A stretch of DNA of 64,000 bases from JAAELZ01 sp965237485 (GCA_965237485.1 CBDEFQ010000006.1:124001-188000); one strand, 5' to 3'; shown: positions 33,736 to 43,755, counted from the first letter of the stretch. The notes: generated by a model not told the origin, from the sequence alone. Program-made: numbers and translations.

Positions 33736-35447
33736 TCAGCTCAATGTTTGGATTGGGCTTTGATTGATGAACCGCTGATCTTGGTCATAGGGAAAGATAT
33801 CTGCTCGCTGATTCTCGGCGATGTCGTCAGCAACACTTTGCCAATACTCCGGTTCGAGTAAGTCACGGTGGCATTTCACGAACATTGCCCGAATAGTTGG
33901 ATTACTCACCACAAAATGTTCAAATTGCTCAGGGAAAAAGTCATTTTTTTCTACTCGATACCATGGTTCGGTAGCCATCTCTTGCTCGGGTGTACGCGGG
34001 GGTGGAATGTGTCTTACGCGGATCTTGTTCAAGGGCACAATTTCATCGTAATCATAAAATACAACGCGTTTTTGCCGAGTGACGCCGAAATTCTTCAATA
34101 GCATATCGCCCGGAAAAATATTTGATTTGATCATGTCTTTAATAGAATTACCGTAATCATCGATCACATGCTCAAGCTCTTCTTCTCCAACTGTATCCAC
34201 ATAAAGATTTAGAGGCACCATTCTACGTTCTATATATAAGTGGCGAATGATCAAGTTGTTATTTTCGATGCTCATACTAGAGGCAATTACTTCACTGAGC
34301 CTAGTTAGCAACTCTTCTGAAAGCCGGTCGACGGGAAAGGCGACGTGAGAAAACTCTAAAGTATCGGCCATCCGGCCGATACGGTCGTGGTTTTTAACGA
34401 ATAAATACTGCGCTTTAACGGTGGCGCGGTCGATGTCTTTCGGCGGTGCAAATTTGTCTTTTATTACCTTAAAAACGTAGGGAAAGGACGGTAGCGTAAA
34501 CACGCTCGTCAGATGAGTGCGATAGATGATGTAGAAAGTCGCGGTAAAACAGCACTTTACCCTGCTTTTGAAAGCCGATAACGGTGTATAAATCGGCGCG
34601 GGTTTTGCCGGGTAAAATGCTGTGCAAGAAGGTTACCAATGCAGCGGGTGCTTGGGTGCTAACCATAAAATAAGCGCGGGTAAAACTAAATACAATATCC
34701 AGAGCATCTTGCTCGGTTATTAATGCATCGACAAATAGCTCGTGGCCCTTGTTTTGTAATATTGGAATAATAAAACCGGTGGTACGCATATCGGAGACAA
34801 ACCGACCTACAAGATAAGCCGCCTTATTTCGAAAAAATAAGCTACTAAGTATATGGATTTGGTAGCTATCCCCATACACCGCTTTGTCCGGCATAAATGG
34901 TTTAAAGTGTCGAAATAACAGCTCAACATCGCGCGCTTGGTTATTCCAAGGGAGCCTTAGGCCTAAGTTGTCTAGAATGTCCTTGAATAGTATGGAGGTG
35001 GTTTCTTCTGAGGGGTAGTAACTTTCGTAAATCGGTATCGGCGTATCTATTACCTCGGTGGATAAGCCGGGTCGCACGAATATGTGCTTATTGTTGTAAT
35101 AGCTTCGGTCGAAGAGTTGACAGAAAACCGAGTTATAAAAGCTTTCGGCCAGTTCGGGTTGTTTGTGTTCGTATAGCAAACCCATACTACTGCAGTTTTA
35201 CTTTTTGCCAAAGCTCCTTTTCTGGGCGTTCAAAATCATAATTGTTGCGCAGATACTCAATGGTTTCCTTAACGCGGGTGTCGTAAAAGTCGATACGCTC
35301 GCGGCGGGCTTTGCTATCGCCTACCCAATCGGCTTGTTCAAAACGCGTTTTTGCCGCATCAGCGATAGCGGTGAAACGAACGTAGTGCCGGTCAAATCCA
35401 TAGAGTATGGTTTCGGCGATGGAAGAAGGGGCGAGCTGACCCGACAT
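33736..35447 (-). pseudogene. aceK: Isocitrate dehydrogenase kinase/phosphatase, broken in two places
   Basis: Three successive frames make up one AceK-like protein. The N-terminal part ends LWQKVKLQ at a TAG where an extra base shifts the frame; the middle part begins MGLLYEHKQPELAESFYNSV; the C-terminal part begins VFTLPSFPYVFKVIKD and keeps the kinase core (RIGRMADT, NIFPGDMLLKNFGVT, VVFYDYDEI). At the second junction (about 34500) some 13 residues are missing, and these normally contain the glycine-bearing ATP-binding loop (APGxxGMVM), so function could not be rescued by frame restoration alone. AceK normally switches isocitrate dehydrogenase off to divert flux to isocitrate lyase, encoded just upstream by aceA. 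Confidence 0.9.
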
Positions 35448-35465
35448 AGCTTAGGTGGATTAAGA

Positions 35466-35492
35466 ATTGCCCCAGAGTATAACTGGGGCAAT
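35466..35492 (-). terminator. Strong hairpin between aceA and aceK
   Basis: A perfect 10-bp stem ATTGCCCCAG / CTGGGGCAAT with a 7-base loop, followed in the leftward direction by TCTTAATCC. It lies about 60 bases after the aceA stop and just before the aceK start, so it may end most transcripts or stabilise the aceA 3' end. The U tract is weak. Confidence 0.65.
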
Positions 35493-35553
35493 CTCACTGA
35501 ATCCGACAATTTGACTTGGGCTATGTAGTTAGCTCACAGAAACTCAATAGAAC

Positions 35554-36858
35554 TTAGAACTGATCTTCTTCAGTCGAGCCAGTTAGCGCTGTTACAGAAG
35601 AAGCGCCGCCTTGAATTACCGTAGTTACGTCGTCGAAGTAACCCGTGCCGACTTCTTGTTGATGAGCAACAAAGCTATAGCCTTTCCCAGCAGCCGCAAA
35701 TTCAGGCTCTTGTACTTTCTCAACATAGTGCTTCATGCCTTCGCCTTGCGCGTATTCGTGCGCTAGGTCAAACATGTTGTACCACATGTTGTGAATGCCA
35801 GCTAATGTGATGAACTGATACTTGTAACCACAATCGCTTAGGTCTTGCTGGAAAGATGCAATCTGTGAGTCATTCAAGTTCTTCTTCCAGTTGAAGGAAG
35901 GCGAGCAGTTGTACGCTAATAACTGACCTGGGTTTTCTGCTTGAACCGCTTGTGCGAACTCACGTGCAAAACCGATATCAGGAACACCCGTTTCACACCA
36001 TACTAAATCGGCGTAAGGGGCATAAGCTACGCCGCGAGAGATAGATTGTTCAAGGCCATTCTTCACTTTATAGAATCCTTCGGCGGTGCGCTCACCTGTA
36101 CAGAAAGACTTGTCGTTGTCGTCAACATCGGAGGTTAACAAGTTTGCAGCTTCAGCGTCTGTGCGTGCTAACACGAATGTCGATACGCCCATCACATCAG
36201 ATGCTAGTCGCGCAGCCAATAATTTTTGAACGGCTTCTTGGGTTGGAACCAACACTTTGCCGCCCATGTGGCCGCATTTTTTAACCGCCGCTAATTGGTC
36301 TTCGAAGTGTACGCCCGCTGCCCCTGCGCCGATCATGTTCTTCATCAGCTCGTAGGCGTTCAATACACCGCCGAAACCCGCTTCAGCGTCAGCAACTATT
36401 GGTAGGAAATAGTCGATACCGTCTTTGTCTTCTGGGCTCATGCCACGAGACCACTGAATTTCGTCAGCGCGTTTGAAGGTGTTGTTAATACGGCGTACCA
36501 TCGTGGGCACTGAATCGTACGCGTAAAGTGATTGATCAGGGTACATGGTTTCAGAGGTATTGCCGTCTGCAGCAACTTGCCAACCTGATAGGTAAATCGC
36601 TTCGATCCCGGCTTTTGCTTGCTGCATTGCTTGGCCCGCAGTGATTGCTCCCATACAGTTTACGTAGCCCTTTTTAGCGCTGCCGTTTACTAACTCCCAT
36701 AGTTTTTCAGCACCGCGCTTTGCAAGTGTGTATTCGGGTTGAATAGAGCCGCGTAGTCTGACGACATCTTCAGCGGTGTAGTTACGTTTTACGCTTGCCC
36801 AGCGTGGGTTGGTATCCCAATCTTTCTGAATGTCGGCTATTTGTTGGTCACGGGTCAT
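35554..36858 (-). CDS. aceA: Isocitrate lyase
   Basis: Cleaves isocitrate to succinate and glyoxylate in the glyoxylate shunt, used for growth on acetate and fatty acids. At 434 residues it matches the E. coli length. The catalytic loop KKCGHMGGK holds Lys193-His197 with Cys195; other conserved parts are SGWQVAADGNTSETMYPDQS and the metal-binding region DAEAGFGG. The gene is intact while aceK downstream is not. Malate synthase is not in the window. Confidence 0.97.
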   Translation of the reverse strand: MTRDQQIADIQKDWDTNPRWASVKRNYTAEDVVRLRGSIQPEYTLAKRGAEKLWELVNGSAKKGYVNCMGAITAGQAMQQAKAGIEAIYLSGWQVAADGNTSETMYPDQSLYAYDSVPTMVRRINNTFKRADEIQWSRGMSPEDKDGIDYFLPIVADAEAGFGGVLNAYELMKNMIGAGAAGVHFEDQLAAVKKCGHMGGKVLVPTQEAVQKLLAARLASDVMGVSTFVLARTDAEAANLLTSDVDDNDKSFCTGERTAEGFYKVKNGLEQSISRGVAYAPYADLVWCETGVPDIGFAREFAQAVQAENPGQLLAYNCSPSFNWKKNLNDSQIASFQQDLSDCGYKYQFITLAGIHNMWYNMFDLAHEYAQGEGMKHYVEKVQEPEFAAAGKGYSFVAHQQEVGTGYFDDVTTVIQGGASSVTALTGSTEEDQF

Positions 36859-37057
36859 GGCTAAAAATACTTAAGTTAAATGAGTGATTGCTAGGAGGTC
36901 TCAACTTATCTGTTGTATTCGCTAAGTTAAGCAGAGATCTAGCATGGAGAAATAAGTTGCACGATTATATAGGGTGATTAGATTATGGTGAACAGAATAA
37001 TCATAAGTAATTCTTATTGTAAATGCGCCCAAGCCCAAGGTCATTTGTTGTTTTTAG

Positions 37058-38179
37058 CTACGCGGGGTAAATGGCACCAAGAGGAGCGGGGTGTCTCGCG
37101 CCCGTTACAGAAGGCGCATTGGCGTGATTGCCATCGATTGCTTGTTTGGCCAACCACGCGAAGGCGCAGGCTTCGACAAGTTGAGGCTTGATACACAAGG
37201 CAGTGGTAGTTAAGACTTTGGTTTCGGTACTGGTCTGGATAGCCCGTAATAGATGCTCATTTTTGGCACCACCACCACAAATATATATTGCCTCTGGTGA
37301 TTCAGATGCAAAGCGTGAAAGGGCCGTGGTGATTGATCGCGCGGTAAATTGACACAGCGTGGCTTGAACGTCTTCGGGCTTTATGTGGACGATTTCCTTA
37401 TGCCTTATTAACCATTTTAGATTAAACAAATCGCGACCTGTGCTTTTGGGCGGCGTAGACTTAATGAACGGTTCTGACATCAAGCTTTGTAATAGTGAGT
37501 CATTAATCTTTCCGCTTGCAGCCCATTCACCGTTTTTATCAAACGGCTGGTTTATATGTCGCGCTGACCATTCATCCATTAGGGCATTCCCTGGACCGGT
37601 ATCAAAGCCAAGTAGCGGGCTTTTGTTGTCGCTAGATAGGATGCTGGCGTTTGCAATGCCGCCAATATTAACGATGGCTCGGCGCTCATGGGTATCGGCA
37701 AACACTGCTTGGTGAAAAGCGGGTGCTAATGGGGCACCTTGTCCGCCTGCGGCAATGTCTCTATTGCGAAAGTCCATTACGGTGGTTATACCCGATAGCT
37801 CGGCGAGGAGTGAGCCGTTACCAAGTTGCAGCGAATAAGGTGTGGAGATATTGGGTAAATGGCGGATAGTTTGTCCGTGGTTGCCAATTCCCCTTACCTC
37901 ATTTCCGTTAGTGTTGTCGCATAGCTTCTGCACCACCTCATTAGCCAATCGGCTATGCTCTATCCCCAGCACTTGGCTCTGGTGTAGCTCGCCTTTGCGG
38001 GCGGAAGTTAATTCACTGAATCTTTGCTTGAGTATTTTAGGGTAGGCCACAAAAGTGCTTTGTAAAAGCTCGAGCCCAGATTCAGTAAAGCGTACCCGTA
38101 CGCCATCAATTCCATCTAAGCTAGTGCCTGACATTAGGCCAATGTATTGGTCTGGTAGGTGAGTAGTTGTTTTCGACAT
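37058..38179 (-). CDS. anmK: Anhydro-N-acetylmuramic acid kinase
   Basis: Phosphorylates and opens 1,6-anhydroMurNAc released during peptidoglycan turnover, giving MurNAc-6-phosphate. The 373-residue ASKHA kinase begins with GLMSGTSLDGIDGVRV (nucleotide loop); further motifs are GNHGQTIRHLP, VNIGGIANASIL and the GFDTGPGNALMDEW sugar-site region. It lies downstream of the peptidoglycan endopeptidase gene on the same strand, so the two act in the same pathway. Confidence 0.95.
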   Translation of the reverse strand: MSKTTTHLPDQYIGLMSGTSLDGIDGVRVRFTESGLELLQSTFVAYPKILKQRFSELTSARKGELHQSQVLGIEHSRLANEVVQKLCDNTNGNEVRGIGNHGQTIRHLPNISTPYSLQLGNGSLLAELSGITTVMDFRNRDIAAGGQGAPLAPAFHQAVFADTHERRAIVNIGGIANASILSSDNKSPLLGFDTGPGNALMDEWSARHINQPFDKNGEWAASGKINDSLLQSLMSEPFIKSTPPKSTGRDLFNLKWLIRHKEIVHIKPEDVQATLCQFTARSITTALSRFASESPEAIYICGGGAKNEHLLRAIQTSTETKVLTTTALCIKPQLVEACAFAWLAKQAIDGNHANAPSVTGARHPAPLGAIYPA

Positions 38180-38247
38180 ACTGGGGTTAATGTCGGTAAA
38201 GAATGGCCGTAGTTACAAAGGCGCGATCTACTCTATACAAAAACGCG

Positions 38248-39726
38248 CTAGCGTTGTGCTGTTTTAATTTCTACTGAATTGCTCAACTGTATGAGGCGTT
38301 GCTTCGATTCACGCCTAAACTCTGCCATTTCGCTTGCTGCAACGGGGTCAGTACGCGGGAATTCCACTTTGAGAGGGTTGCGGTGCCGACCGTTGATGCG
38401 AAACTCATAGTGCAAATGCGGCCCCGTAGCCCAACCTGTACTTCCCACATAACCGATGGTTTGGCCTTGGATAACACGCTTACCGGTGCGGATTCCTTTA
38501 CCAAATTTATTCATATGCGCGTACAAGGTGGTGGTTTGGCCACCGTGCCGCAAAACCACTGTGCTGCCATAGCCACCTTTTTTACCCGCATACTGCACCA
38601 CACCATCGCCAGTAGCTAGAATTGGCGTGCCTCTTTTGGCTCCGTAATCTACTCCCTTATGCGCTTTCCATGTTCTCTTTATAGGGTGCAAGCGGCGTTT
38701 CGAAAAGCCCGATGTGACGCGTCCTAACATAACTGGGGTGCGTAAAAACCCACGCTTTAGGCTTTCGCCATCAGGTTTATAATATGCGATTTCACCTCCC
38801 GTATTTTCATAACGTACAGCTTGGATAGACCCGCCCCGGTTCCAAAACTCAGCCGCTAAGATCTCACCATCGTCAATGAAGTCATTTCCCACGTAGGCTT
38901 TTTGGTAGATCATGTGAAATCGGTCTCCCGATTGAATGTCGCGTGCGAAATCTATTTCCCACTTAAAGATATCAACTAGCTTAGATACCATATTGTATGA
39001 CAATCCAGCTTGTTCACCCGCAATGCCTATACTGGAATTGATAGTGCCCGAAGCAACGACCATTTCGTAAGTTACAGCCTTTTCATGCTCTGTGATCTTG
39101 AAGCTATCTTGTTTAGGCCTGATAACTAAGGTTCTGAGCTTGTCTAAAGTATACTCTAGGGTTTCCCATTGTCCCTCGGGGCTAAAGAAAAACCGCATTT
39201 CCCTGCCGGGCATTAACGAGCGTATTTGCCCCGCCGTTTCGGTTTGGTTCAGTTTAATTGCGAGTACGAGTGGAATGCCCGCTTCTTGGAAAATCTTGCT
39301 TAAGGTGTCGCCTGACTTAACAACGAATGATTTGATCGAACCTCTTAGCGGGGTCTTTTCTTTAGAAGAGTGCTCTTGATCCTGAGTCAATTCAAGGGGT
39401 AAGCTAGCACTAGATTGTTTTAATTTAAAACTACCAAGAGTGTCTTCAGCTTTAAAAGTGCGTAGAGCAGTAGTGCTACTAGCAATGTTGTCTTGATTAT
39501 CTAAAGTGCTTTTTAAAGATGAAGCGGGATTTAGACTTATTTTGGCCGTTGAAACTGCTATATAATTCGTGTCGCTAGTCAGTGGTGCGAAAGCCCATGT
39601 TAGCAGCGCAATAGTCCCCACCAAAAAAGCCGCAGATGAGAGTCTGCCAAATCTGCTTTTGTGGGGGCCGTAGCTGTTTGTGGTGTGGTAGCTACCCCCA
39701 TTATTTAGTCCTGAATTAGAATGCAT
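38248..39726 (-). CDS. mepM: M23 peptidoglycan DD-endopeptidase (MepM-like)
   Basis: A 492-residue envelope protein with an N-terminal membrane anchor (about residues 30-48), an OapA/LysM-like region (GDTLSKIFQEAGIPLVLAIK) and a C-terminal M23 domain with zinc motifs HKGVDYGAKRGTPI and HLHYEF. Such enzymes cut cross-links to allow cell-wall growth. The anmK-mepM-tyrS arrangement is known from Pseudomonas. An IS element now lies about 80 bases upstream of its start, between it and tyrS. Confidence 0.92.
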   Translation of the reverse strand: MHSNSGLNNGGSYHTTNSYGPHKSRFGRLSSAAFLVGTIALLTWAFAPLTSDTNYIAVSTAKISLNPASSLKSTLDNQDNIASSTTALRTFKAEDTLGSFKLKQSSASLPLELTQDQEHSSKEKTPLRGSIKSFVVKSGDTLSKIFQEAGIPLVLAIKLNQTETAGQIRSLMPGREMRFFFSPEGQWETLEYTLDKLRTLVIRPKQDSFKITEHEKAVTYEMVVASGTINSSIGIAGEQAGLSYNMVSKLVDIFKWEIDFARDIQSGDRFHMIYQKAYVGNDFIDDGEILAAEFWNRGGSIQAVRYENTGGEIAYYKPDGESLKRGFLRTPVMLGRVTSGFSKRRLHPIKRTWKAHKGVDYGAKRGTPILATGDGVVQYAGKKGGYGSTVVLRHGGQTTTLYAHMNKFGKGIRTGKRVIQGQTIGYVGSTGWATGPHLHYEFRINGRHRNPLKVEFPRTDPVAASEMAEFRRESKQRLIQLSNSVEIKTAQR

Positions 39727-39805
39727 ACTTTTTATATTGTGATTTTCTCTTGCAGGATAATTTGCGCGCTGATTATCAATAATTCAGGGTGAAATGTCAA
39801 AGGAC

Positions 39806-41180
39806 AGTCTTGTCCAACATGAAATGATACTGAGCGCAGGGACTGATTCTAATCGGAAATGATACCGAACTAAATCTAATTTCTGTTCATGATGGTGAAT
39901 GAATACCATTATGAATGACCACCATATAGATACCCTTGATAAGGCACGCTTGTTGCTACAAGGCACTGATGAAATCGATCTGGCAATCGACGGTAAACGC
40001 AATCGCTATGATTTCATCAAACGCACCTTAATGCGTTTCAAATACAGCAAACCGGGTCGAGCCGATAAGGGTCTTGTGCTGCGTTATATCACACGCATCA
40101 GCGGTTACTCTTATGTGCAAGTGAAACGCCTGGCTGCCAGCTATCTCAAGCACGGTAGAATCCAGTGGCGACATCGTGCCACAAGGGGCTTTGCTAGACG
40201 CTATAGCAATCAAGACATTAAGCTTCTAGCAGAGATGGATGAACTCCACGGTACGTTATCAGGCCATGCCACTAAGAAACTCTGTGAGCGCGCCTTAGTT
40301 GTCTATGAGCAAACTGAGTATGCCAACCTAGCACGTATCCCGGTTTCTCATCTATACAATCTACGCCGATCTAAACCCTACCAGAACAATCGCCGTCACT
40401 TTGAAAAGACACATTCCAAGCCTTCTTCTATCGGCCAAAGACGTAAGCCACAGCCAGAAGGTCAACCTGGCTATAGCCGTGTAGATACAGTGCATCAGGG
40501 CGATAAGGACAAGGTTAAAGGGGTCTATCATATCAACGCCGTTGATGAGATCACCCCGTTTGAAGTCGTGTTTTCTACACAGAAAATATCAGAGCCATTC
40601 TTGATGCCTATTCTCACTCAAATGCTAGAGCAATTCCCCTTTGTGATTAAAGGCTTTCATGCCGATAATGGCAGTGAATACATTAACCAATCGGTGGTGC
40701 GATTGTTGAATAAGCTATTAATCGAGTTGACCCAATCCAGGGCTAGACACCGTAACGACCATGCCTTAGTTGAGTGCAACAATGGGGCCATCGTGCGCAA
40801 GCATCTTGGCTTCATGCATATCCCGCAAAAATATGCGCCTGAGATTAATCAATTTGCCACCGACTTTCTTAACCCTTATTTGAATTATCACCGACCTTGT
40901 TTCTTCCCACAGATCAGCACTAACAACAAAGGAAAACAAGTCAAAACCTATCCATATCGAAACATGATGACGCCTTATGAAAAACTCAAATCGCTGACCA
41001 ATGCACAGTCATATCTTAAAACTCACATCTCGTTTACAATGCTTGACGATATCGTTTATCAGATGACTGATAATGAGGCAGCAAAACAACTCAATGAGGA
41101 AAAAACTAAACTCTTTAAAAACATCTTTGAACAGAAATGACAATCAACTTCTCGGTATCATTCCTGTATTGGAATAGACT
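39806..41180. mobile_element. Integrase-core IS element between mepM and tyrS
   Basis: A 1375-bp element with imperfect ends AGTCTTGTCCAACATGAAAT and AGTCTATTCCAATACAGGAA (right end read on the minus strand), both continuing to ATGATACxGAG. It is flanked by a 5-bp direct repeat AGGAC at 39801-39805 and 41181-41185. It inserted into the divergent mepM/tyrS promoter region. The IS family was not determined; it is of the unclassified integrase-core kind. Confidence 0.75.
39899..41140 (+). CDS. DDE transposase with integrase core
   Basis: A 413-residue transposase with an N-terminal helix-turn-helix region (about residues 60-90, ITRISGYSYVQVKRLA) and an rve-type integrase core: first Asp in YSRVDTVHQGD, second in FHADNGSEYIN, Glu in HALVECNNGAIVRK. 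The frame appears complete, so the element may still be active. A second in-frame ATG (codon 5) is equally possible as the start. Confidence 0.88.
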   Translation: MNTIMNDHHIDTLDKARLLLQGTDEIDLAIDGKRNRYDFIKRTLMRFKYSKPGRADKGLVLRYITRISGYSYVQVKRLAASYLKHGRIQWRHRATRGFARRYSNQDIKLLAEMDELHGTLSGHATKKLCERALVVYEQTEYANLARIPVSHLYNLRRSKPYQNNRRHFEKTHSKPSSIGQRRKPQPEGQPGYSRVDTVHQGDKDKVKGVYHINAVDEITPFEVVFSTQKISEPFLMPILTQMLEQFPFVIKGFHADNGSEYINQSVVRLLNKLLIELTQSRARHRNDHALVECNNGAIVRKHLGFMHIPQKYAPEINQFATDFLNPYLNYHRPCFFPQISTNNKGKQVKTYPYRNMMTPYEKLKSLTNAQSYLKTHISFTMLDDIVYQMTDNEAAKQLNEEKTKLFKNIFEQK

Positions 41181-41235
41181 AGGACAAAATGAATAGTATG
41201 CAATATCATTGGGTCCAACTTTTTTAGGTCTACAA

Positions 41236-42450
41236 ATGGCTTCAAATTTAATGAAACAATGTCCCGAGCAATTGTCTCTACTTAAACGTGGAGTGGATGA
41301 AGTGCTGGTTGAAGACGAGTTAGTCAAAAAGCTCGAATCTGGGAAGCAACTGCGCGTTAAAACGGGCTTTGACCCGACAGCCCCCGACCTGCACCTTGGT
41401 CACACTGTGTTGATAAACAAGATGAGGCAATTTCAGGAATTAGGCCACGAGGTTATTTTCCTGATCGGTGATTTCACCGGCATGATTGGTGACCCCACAG
41501 GGAAGAATGTAACCCGCAAACCTCTTACGGATGAGCAAATAGTACAGAACGCACAAACCTATCAGGATCAAATTTTCAAAATTTTGGATCCAGATAACAC
41601 CATCATTGAGTTTAATTCAAAATGGATGACACAACTGGGCTCAGCAGGATTGATTAAATTAGCGGCCCAACACACGGTTGCAAGAATGTTAGAGCGTGAT
41701 GATTTCAATAAGCGCTATGCAGGTGGGCAACCCATCGCCATTCATGAGTTCTTGTATCCTTTGGTTCAGGGCTACGATTCAGTTGCACTCAAAGCAGATG
41801 TTGAATTAGGCGGTACAGATCAAAAATTTAACTTACTGGTTGGCCGCGAGCTACAAAAACATTACCAACAAGCGCCTCAGGTAGTGATGACAATGCCCTT
41901 GTTAGAGGGGCTTGACGGAGTACAAAAGATGTCCAAGTCTTTGGATAATTATATCGGCATTACCGATGAACCTAACGAAATGTTTGGAAAGCTGATGTCC
42001 ATTTCTGATGAGTTAATGTGGCGTTATTTTGAGTTGTTAAGCTTTGTTAGTGAAAAAGTGATTGGCGGTTATAAACGTGATATTGATCAAGGCAAAAACC
42101 CGCGTGATATTAAATTTTTATTAGCGCAAGAAATTGTGGCACGATTTCATTCTGATATTCAAGCGACCGCAGCGCAAGAAGCATTTATAGTGCGGTTTCA
42201 GAAAGGCGCTATCCCCGATGATATCGAAGAGCTAACCCTTAATATTGGTGAGAGCTTGGCAATAGCTAATGTGTTAAAACAGGCTAATTTGGTGAGTTCG
42301 ACTTCTGATGGAATGCGTATGATTAAGCAAGGCGCGGTGAAGGTCGATGGTGAGAAGGTAGCAGACCCTCGCCTGATTATTGATACCGCAGTATCGGCAG
42401 TTTTTCAGGTAGGTAAACGGAAAATGGCAAAAATTACGCTGGTTAAATAA
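41236..42450 (+). CDS. tyrS: Tyrosyl-tRNA synthetase
   Basis: Charges tRNA-Tyr. The 404-residue class I synthetase carries HLGH (residues 53-56) as the HIGH motif, KMSKS (in GVQKMSKSLDNY) and a C-terminal S4 RNA-binding domain (MRMIKQGAVKVDGEKV). This is the shorter TyrZ-like type found in Pseudomonas and relatives. The ATG at 41236 with AGG seven bases upstream is chosen over an upstream TTG. The IS at 39806-41180 ends 55 bases before the start, so the native promoter has probably been displaced. Confidence 0.95.
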   Translation: MASNLMKQCPEQLSLLKRGVDEVLVEDELVKKLESGKQLRVKTGFDPTAPDLHLGHTVLINKMRQFQELGHEVIFLIGDFTGMIGDPTGKNVTRKPLTDEQIVQNAQTYQDQIFKILDPDNTIIEFNSKWMTQLGSAGLIKLAAQHTVARMLERDDFNKRYAGGQPIAIHEFLYPLVQGYDSVALKADVELGGTDQKFNLLVGRELQKHYQQAPQVVMTMPLLEGLDGVQKMSKSLDNYIGITDEPNEMFGKLMSISDELMWRYFELLSFVSEKVIGGYKRDIDQGKNPRDIKFLLAQEIVARFHSDIQATAAQEAFIVRFQKGAIPDDIEELTLNIGESLAIANVLKQANLVSSTSDGMRMIKQGAVKVDGEKVADPRLIIDTAVSAVFQVGKRKMAKITLVK

Positions 42451-42702
42451 TTAGGGAGCTGAGTAATTTGTTGCATTGGCCTCAATGCGGTGGTATAAGA
42501 GCGCGCCTGAATTTTTTGGTTTGACGGTAGTAACGCTAAATTAGTGCAGTTAAATTAATACACAGACGGTCGACTGATTGTATATAGTCAAGACTTTGTT
42601 GAATCAGTGGGAAGGTATACTTAGTTGTTAGATTGGATATTCTCCCGTTTCCTCTGAGTAGTTTTTCCGTATAGCATAATTTGCTGATAAGATATTTTAG
42701 AC

Positions 42703-43122
42703 ATGACAAACGAAGTACTAATTCACGGGGTTAAGCCTTACAAGGAAAAGAAAAACGAAGAATATATGAATCCAAAGCAGGTAACGCACTTTGGTAATAT
42801 TCTACAATCGTGGCGTAATGAGTTAATGGACGAAACAAAACAGACCGTCCACTATATGCAGGATGAGTCTAGTAATCACCCCGATCCAACCGATCGCGCA
42901 AGCCAAGAAACCGACATGGTGCTGGAGCTCAGAAATCGTGATCGTGATCGTAAATTGGTTAAGCGTATTGATAAAACCATCAAGACCTTGAAGGAGGATT
43001 ATGGCTTTTGCGAAACTTGCGGCATTGAAATTGGCATCAAGCGAATGGAGGCCAGACCGACTGCTACGCAATGCATTGATTGTAAAACTCTGGACGAAAT
43101 ACGCGAAAAACAACTCGCTTAA
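42703..43122 (+). CDS. dksA: DksA/TraR-family RNA polymerase-binding protein
   Basis: Acts in the RNA polymerase secondary channel, with ppGpp, to adjust rRNA and amino-acid promoter activity. The 139-residue protein has the coiled-coil tip motif DPTDRA (Asp61, Asp64, Ala66) and a four-cysteine zinc finger (Cys103, Cys106, Cys124, Cys127). This is the classic DksA layout. ATG codons at positions 1 and 22 are both possible starts. Confidence 0.92.
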   Translation: MTNEVLIHGVKPYKEKKNEEYMNPKQVTHFGNILQSWRNELMDETKQTVHYMQDESSNHPDPTDRASQETDMVLELRNRDRDRKLVKRIDKTIKTLKEDYGFCETCGIEIGIKRMEARPTATQCIDCKTLDEIREKQLA

Positions 43123-43222
43123 GCTTAAATCGCCTAAACCCCTATTTATCTAATACCCCTTCAGTATTGACGGGGTGGTAGCGGTCTTTTATAGTTGCGC
43201 CAATATAACTAGGATATAAAAG

Positions 43223-43423
43223 ATGGAAAAAGCCATCGAAAGTCTGGAACAGCAGGTTGCTCAGTTGTCGAAGCTGTGTTCAGATTTACACCACGAAAAT
43301 AATAACGTTAAAACCGAGCACCGCGTTGCCGAAAAAGAAGTGGAGCAGTTACGTGAAAAGAACCGTATAGCCCGTGGCCGCGTCGAGCAGATCGTCGAAC
43401 GTCTAAAGTCTATCGAGACTTAA
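43223..43423 (+). CDS. ZapB-like (TIGR02449-type) coiled-coil division protein
   Basis: A 66-residue coiled coil over nearly its whole length (LEQQVAQLSKLCSDLHHENN, then EKEVEQLREKNRIARGRVEQ). This matches the small ZapB-like proteins encoded directly upstream of zapA in gammaproteobacteria. A ribosome site AGGAT lies about 9 bases upstream. It is 20 bases from zapA and cotranscribed. Confidence 0.88.
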   Translation: MEKAIESLEQQVAQLSKLCSDLHHENNNVKTEHRVAEKEVEQLREKNRIARGRVEQIVERLKSIET

Positions 43424-43443
43424 TTCAGCGTTAAAATATTTAA

Positions 43444-43755
43444 ATGAAAAAGGTCGATAAAGGCTTGTCAGTGCTTATTCTTGATAAAGAATACCAAATC
43501 GCTTGTGGCGACGAAGAGCGCGATGATTTAGTTAAAGCCGCGCGTTACTTGGAGGCGAAGCTCAGCGATGTAAGCAAAAAAGGCAAGATAATTGGCCCGG
43601 AGCGCGCAGCGATCATGGCCGCCTTAAATATCAGCTACGAACTGGTGCAAGCGAATAAATCGAGCGAAAACGAATCACAGTACGAAGAGCGTTTGGAAAA
43701 ATTGCAATCGGATGTTCGAGTAGTGGTAGATAAATACAAACAAACTAGTCTATAA
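43444..43755 (+). CDS. zapA: Cell division protein ZapA
   Basis: Binds and cross-links FtsZ filaments. The 103-residue protein has the ZapA domain (SVLILDKEYQIACGDEERDD, then LVKAARYLEAKL) and a C-terminal coiled coil. The ygfA/fau gene and the 6S RNA gene that usually follow are absent; the convergent pilin-like gene begins 80 bases away. Confidence 0.92.
   Translation: MKKVDKGLSVLILDKEYQIACGDEERDDLVKAARYLEAKLSDVSKKGKIIGPERAAIMAALNISYELVQANKSSENESQYEERLEKLQSDVRVVVDKYKQTSL

Noticed and set aside
34469..35185. Three separate genes in the aceK region
   Set aside because: The three frames are consecutive parts of one AceK sequence with junction lesions.
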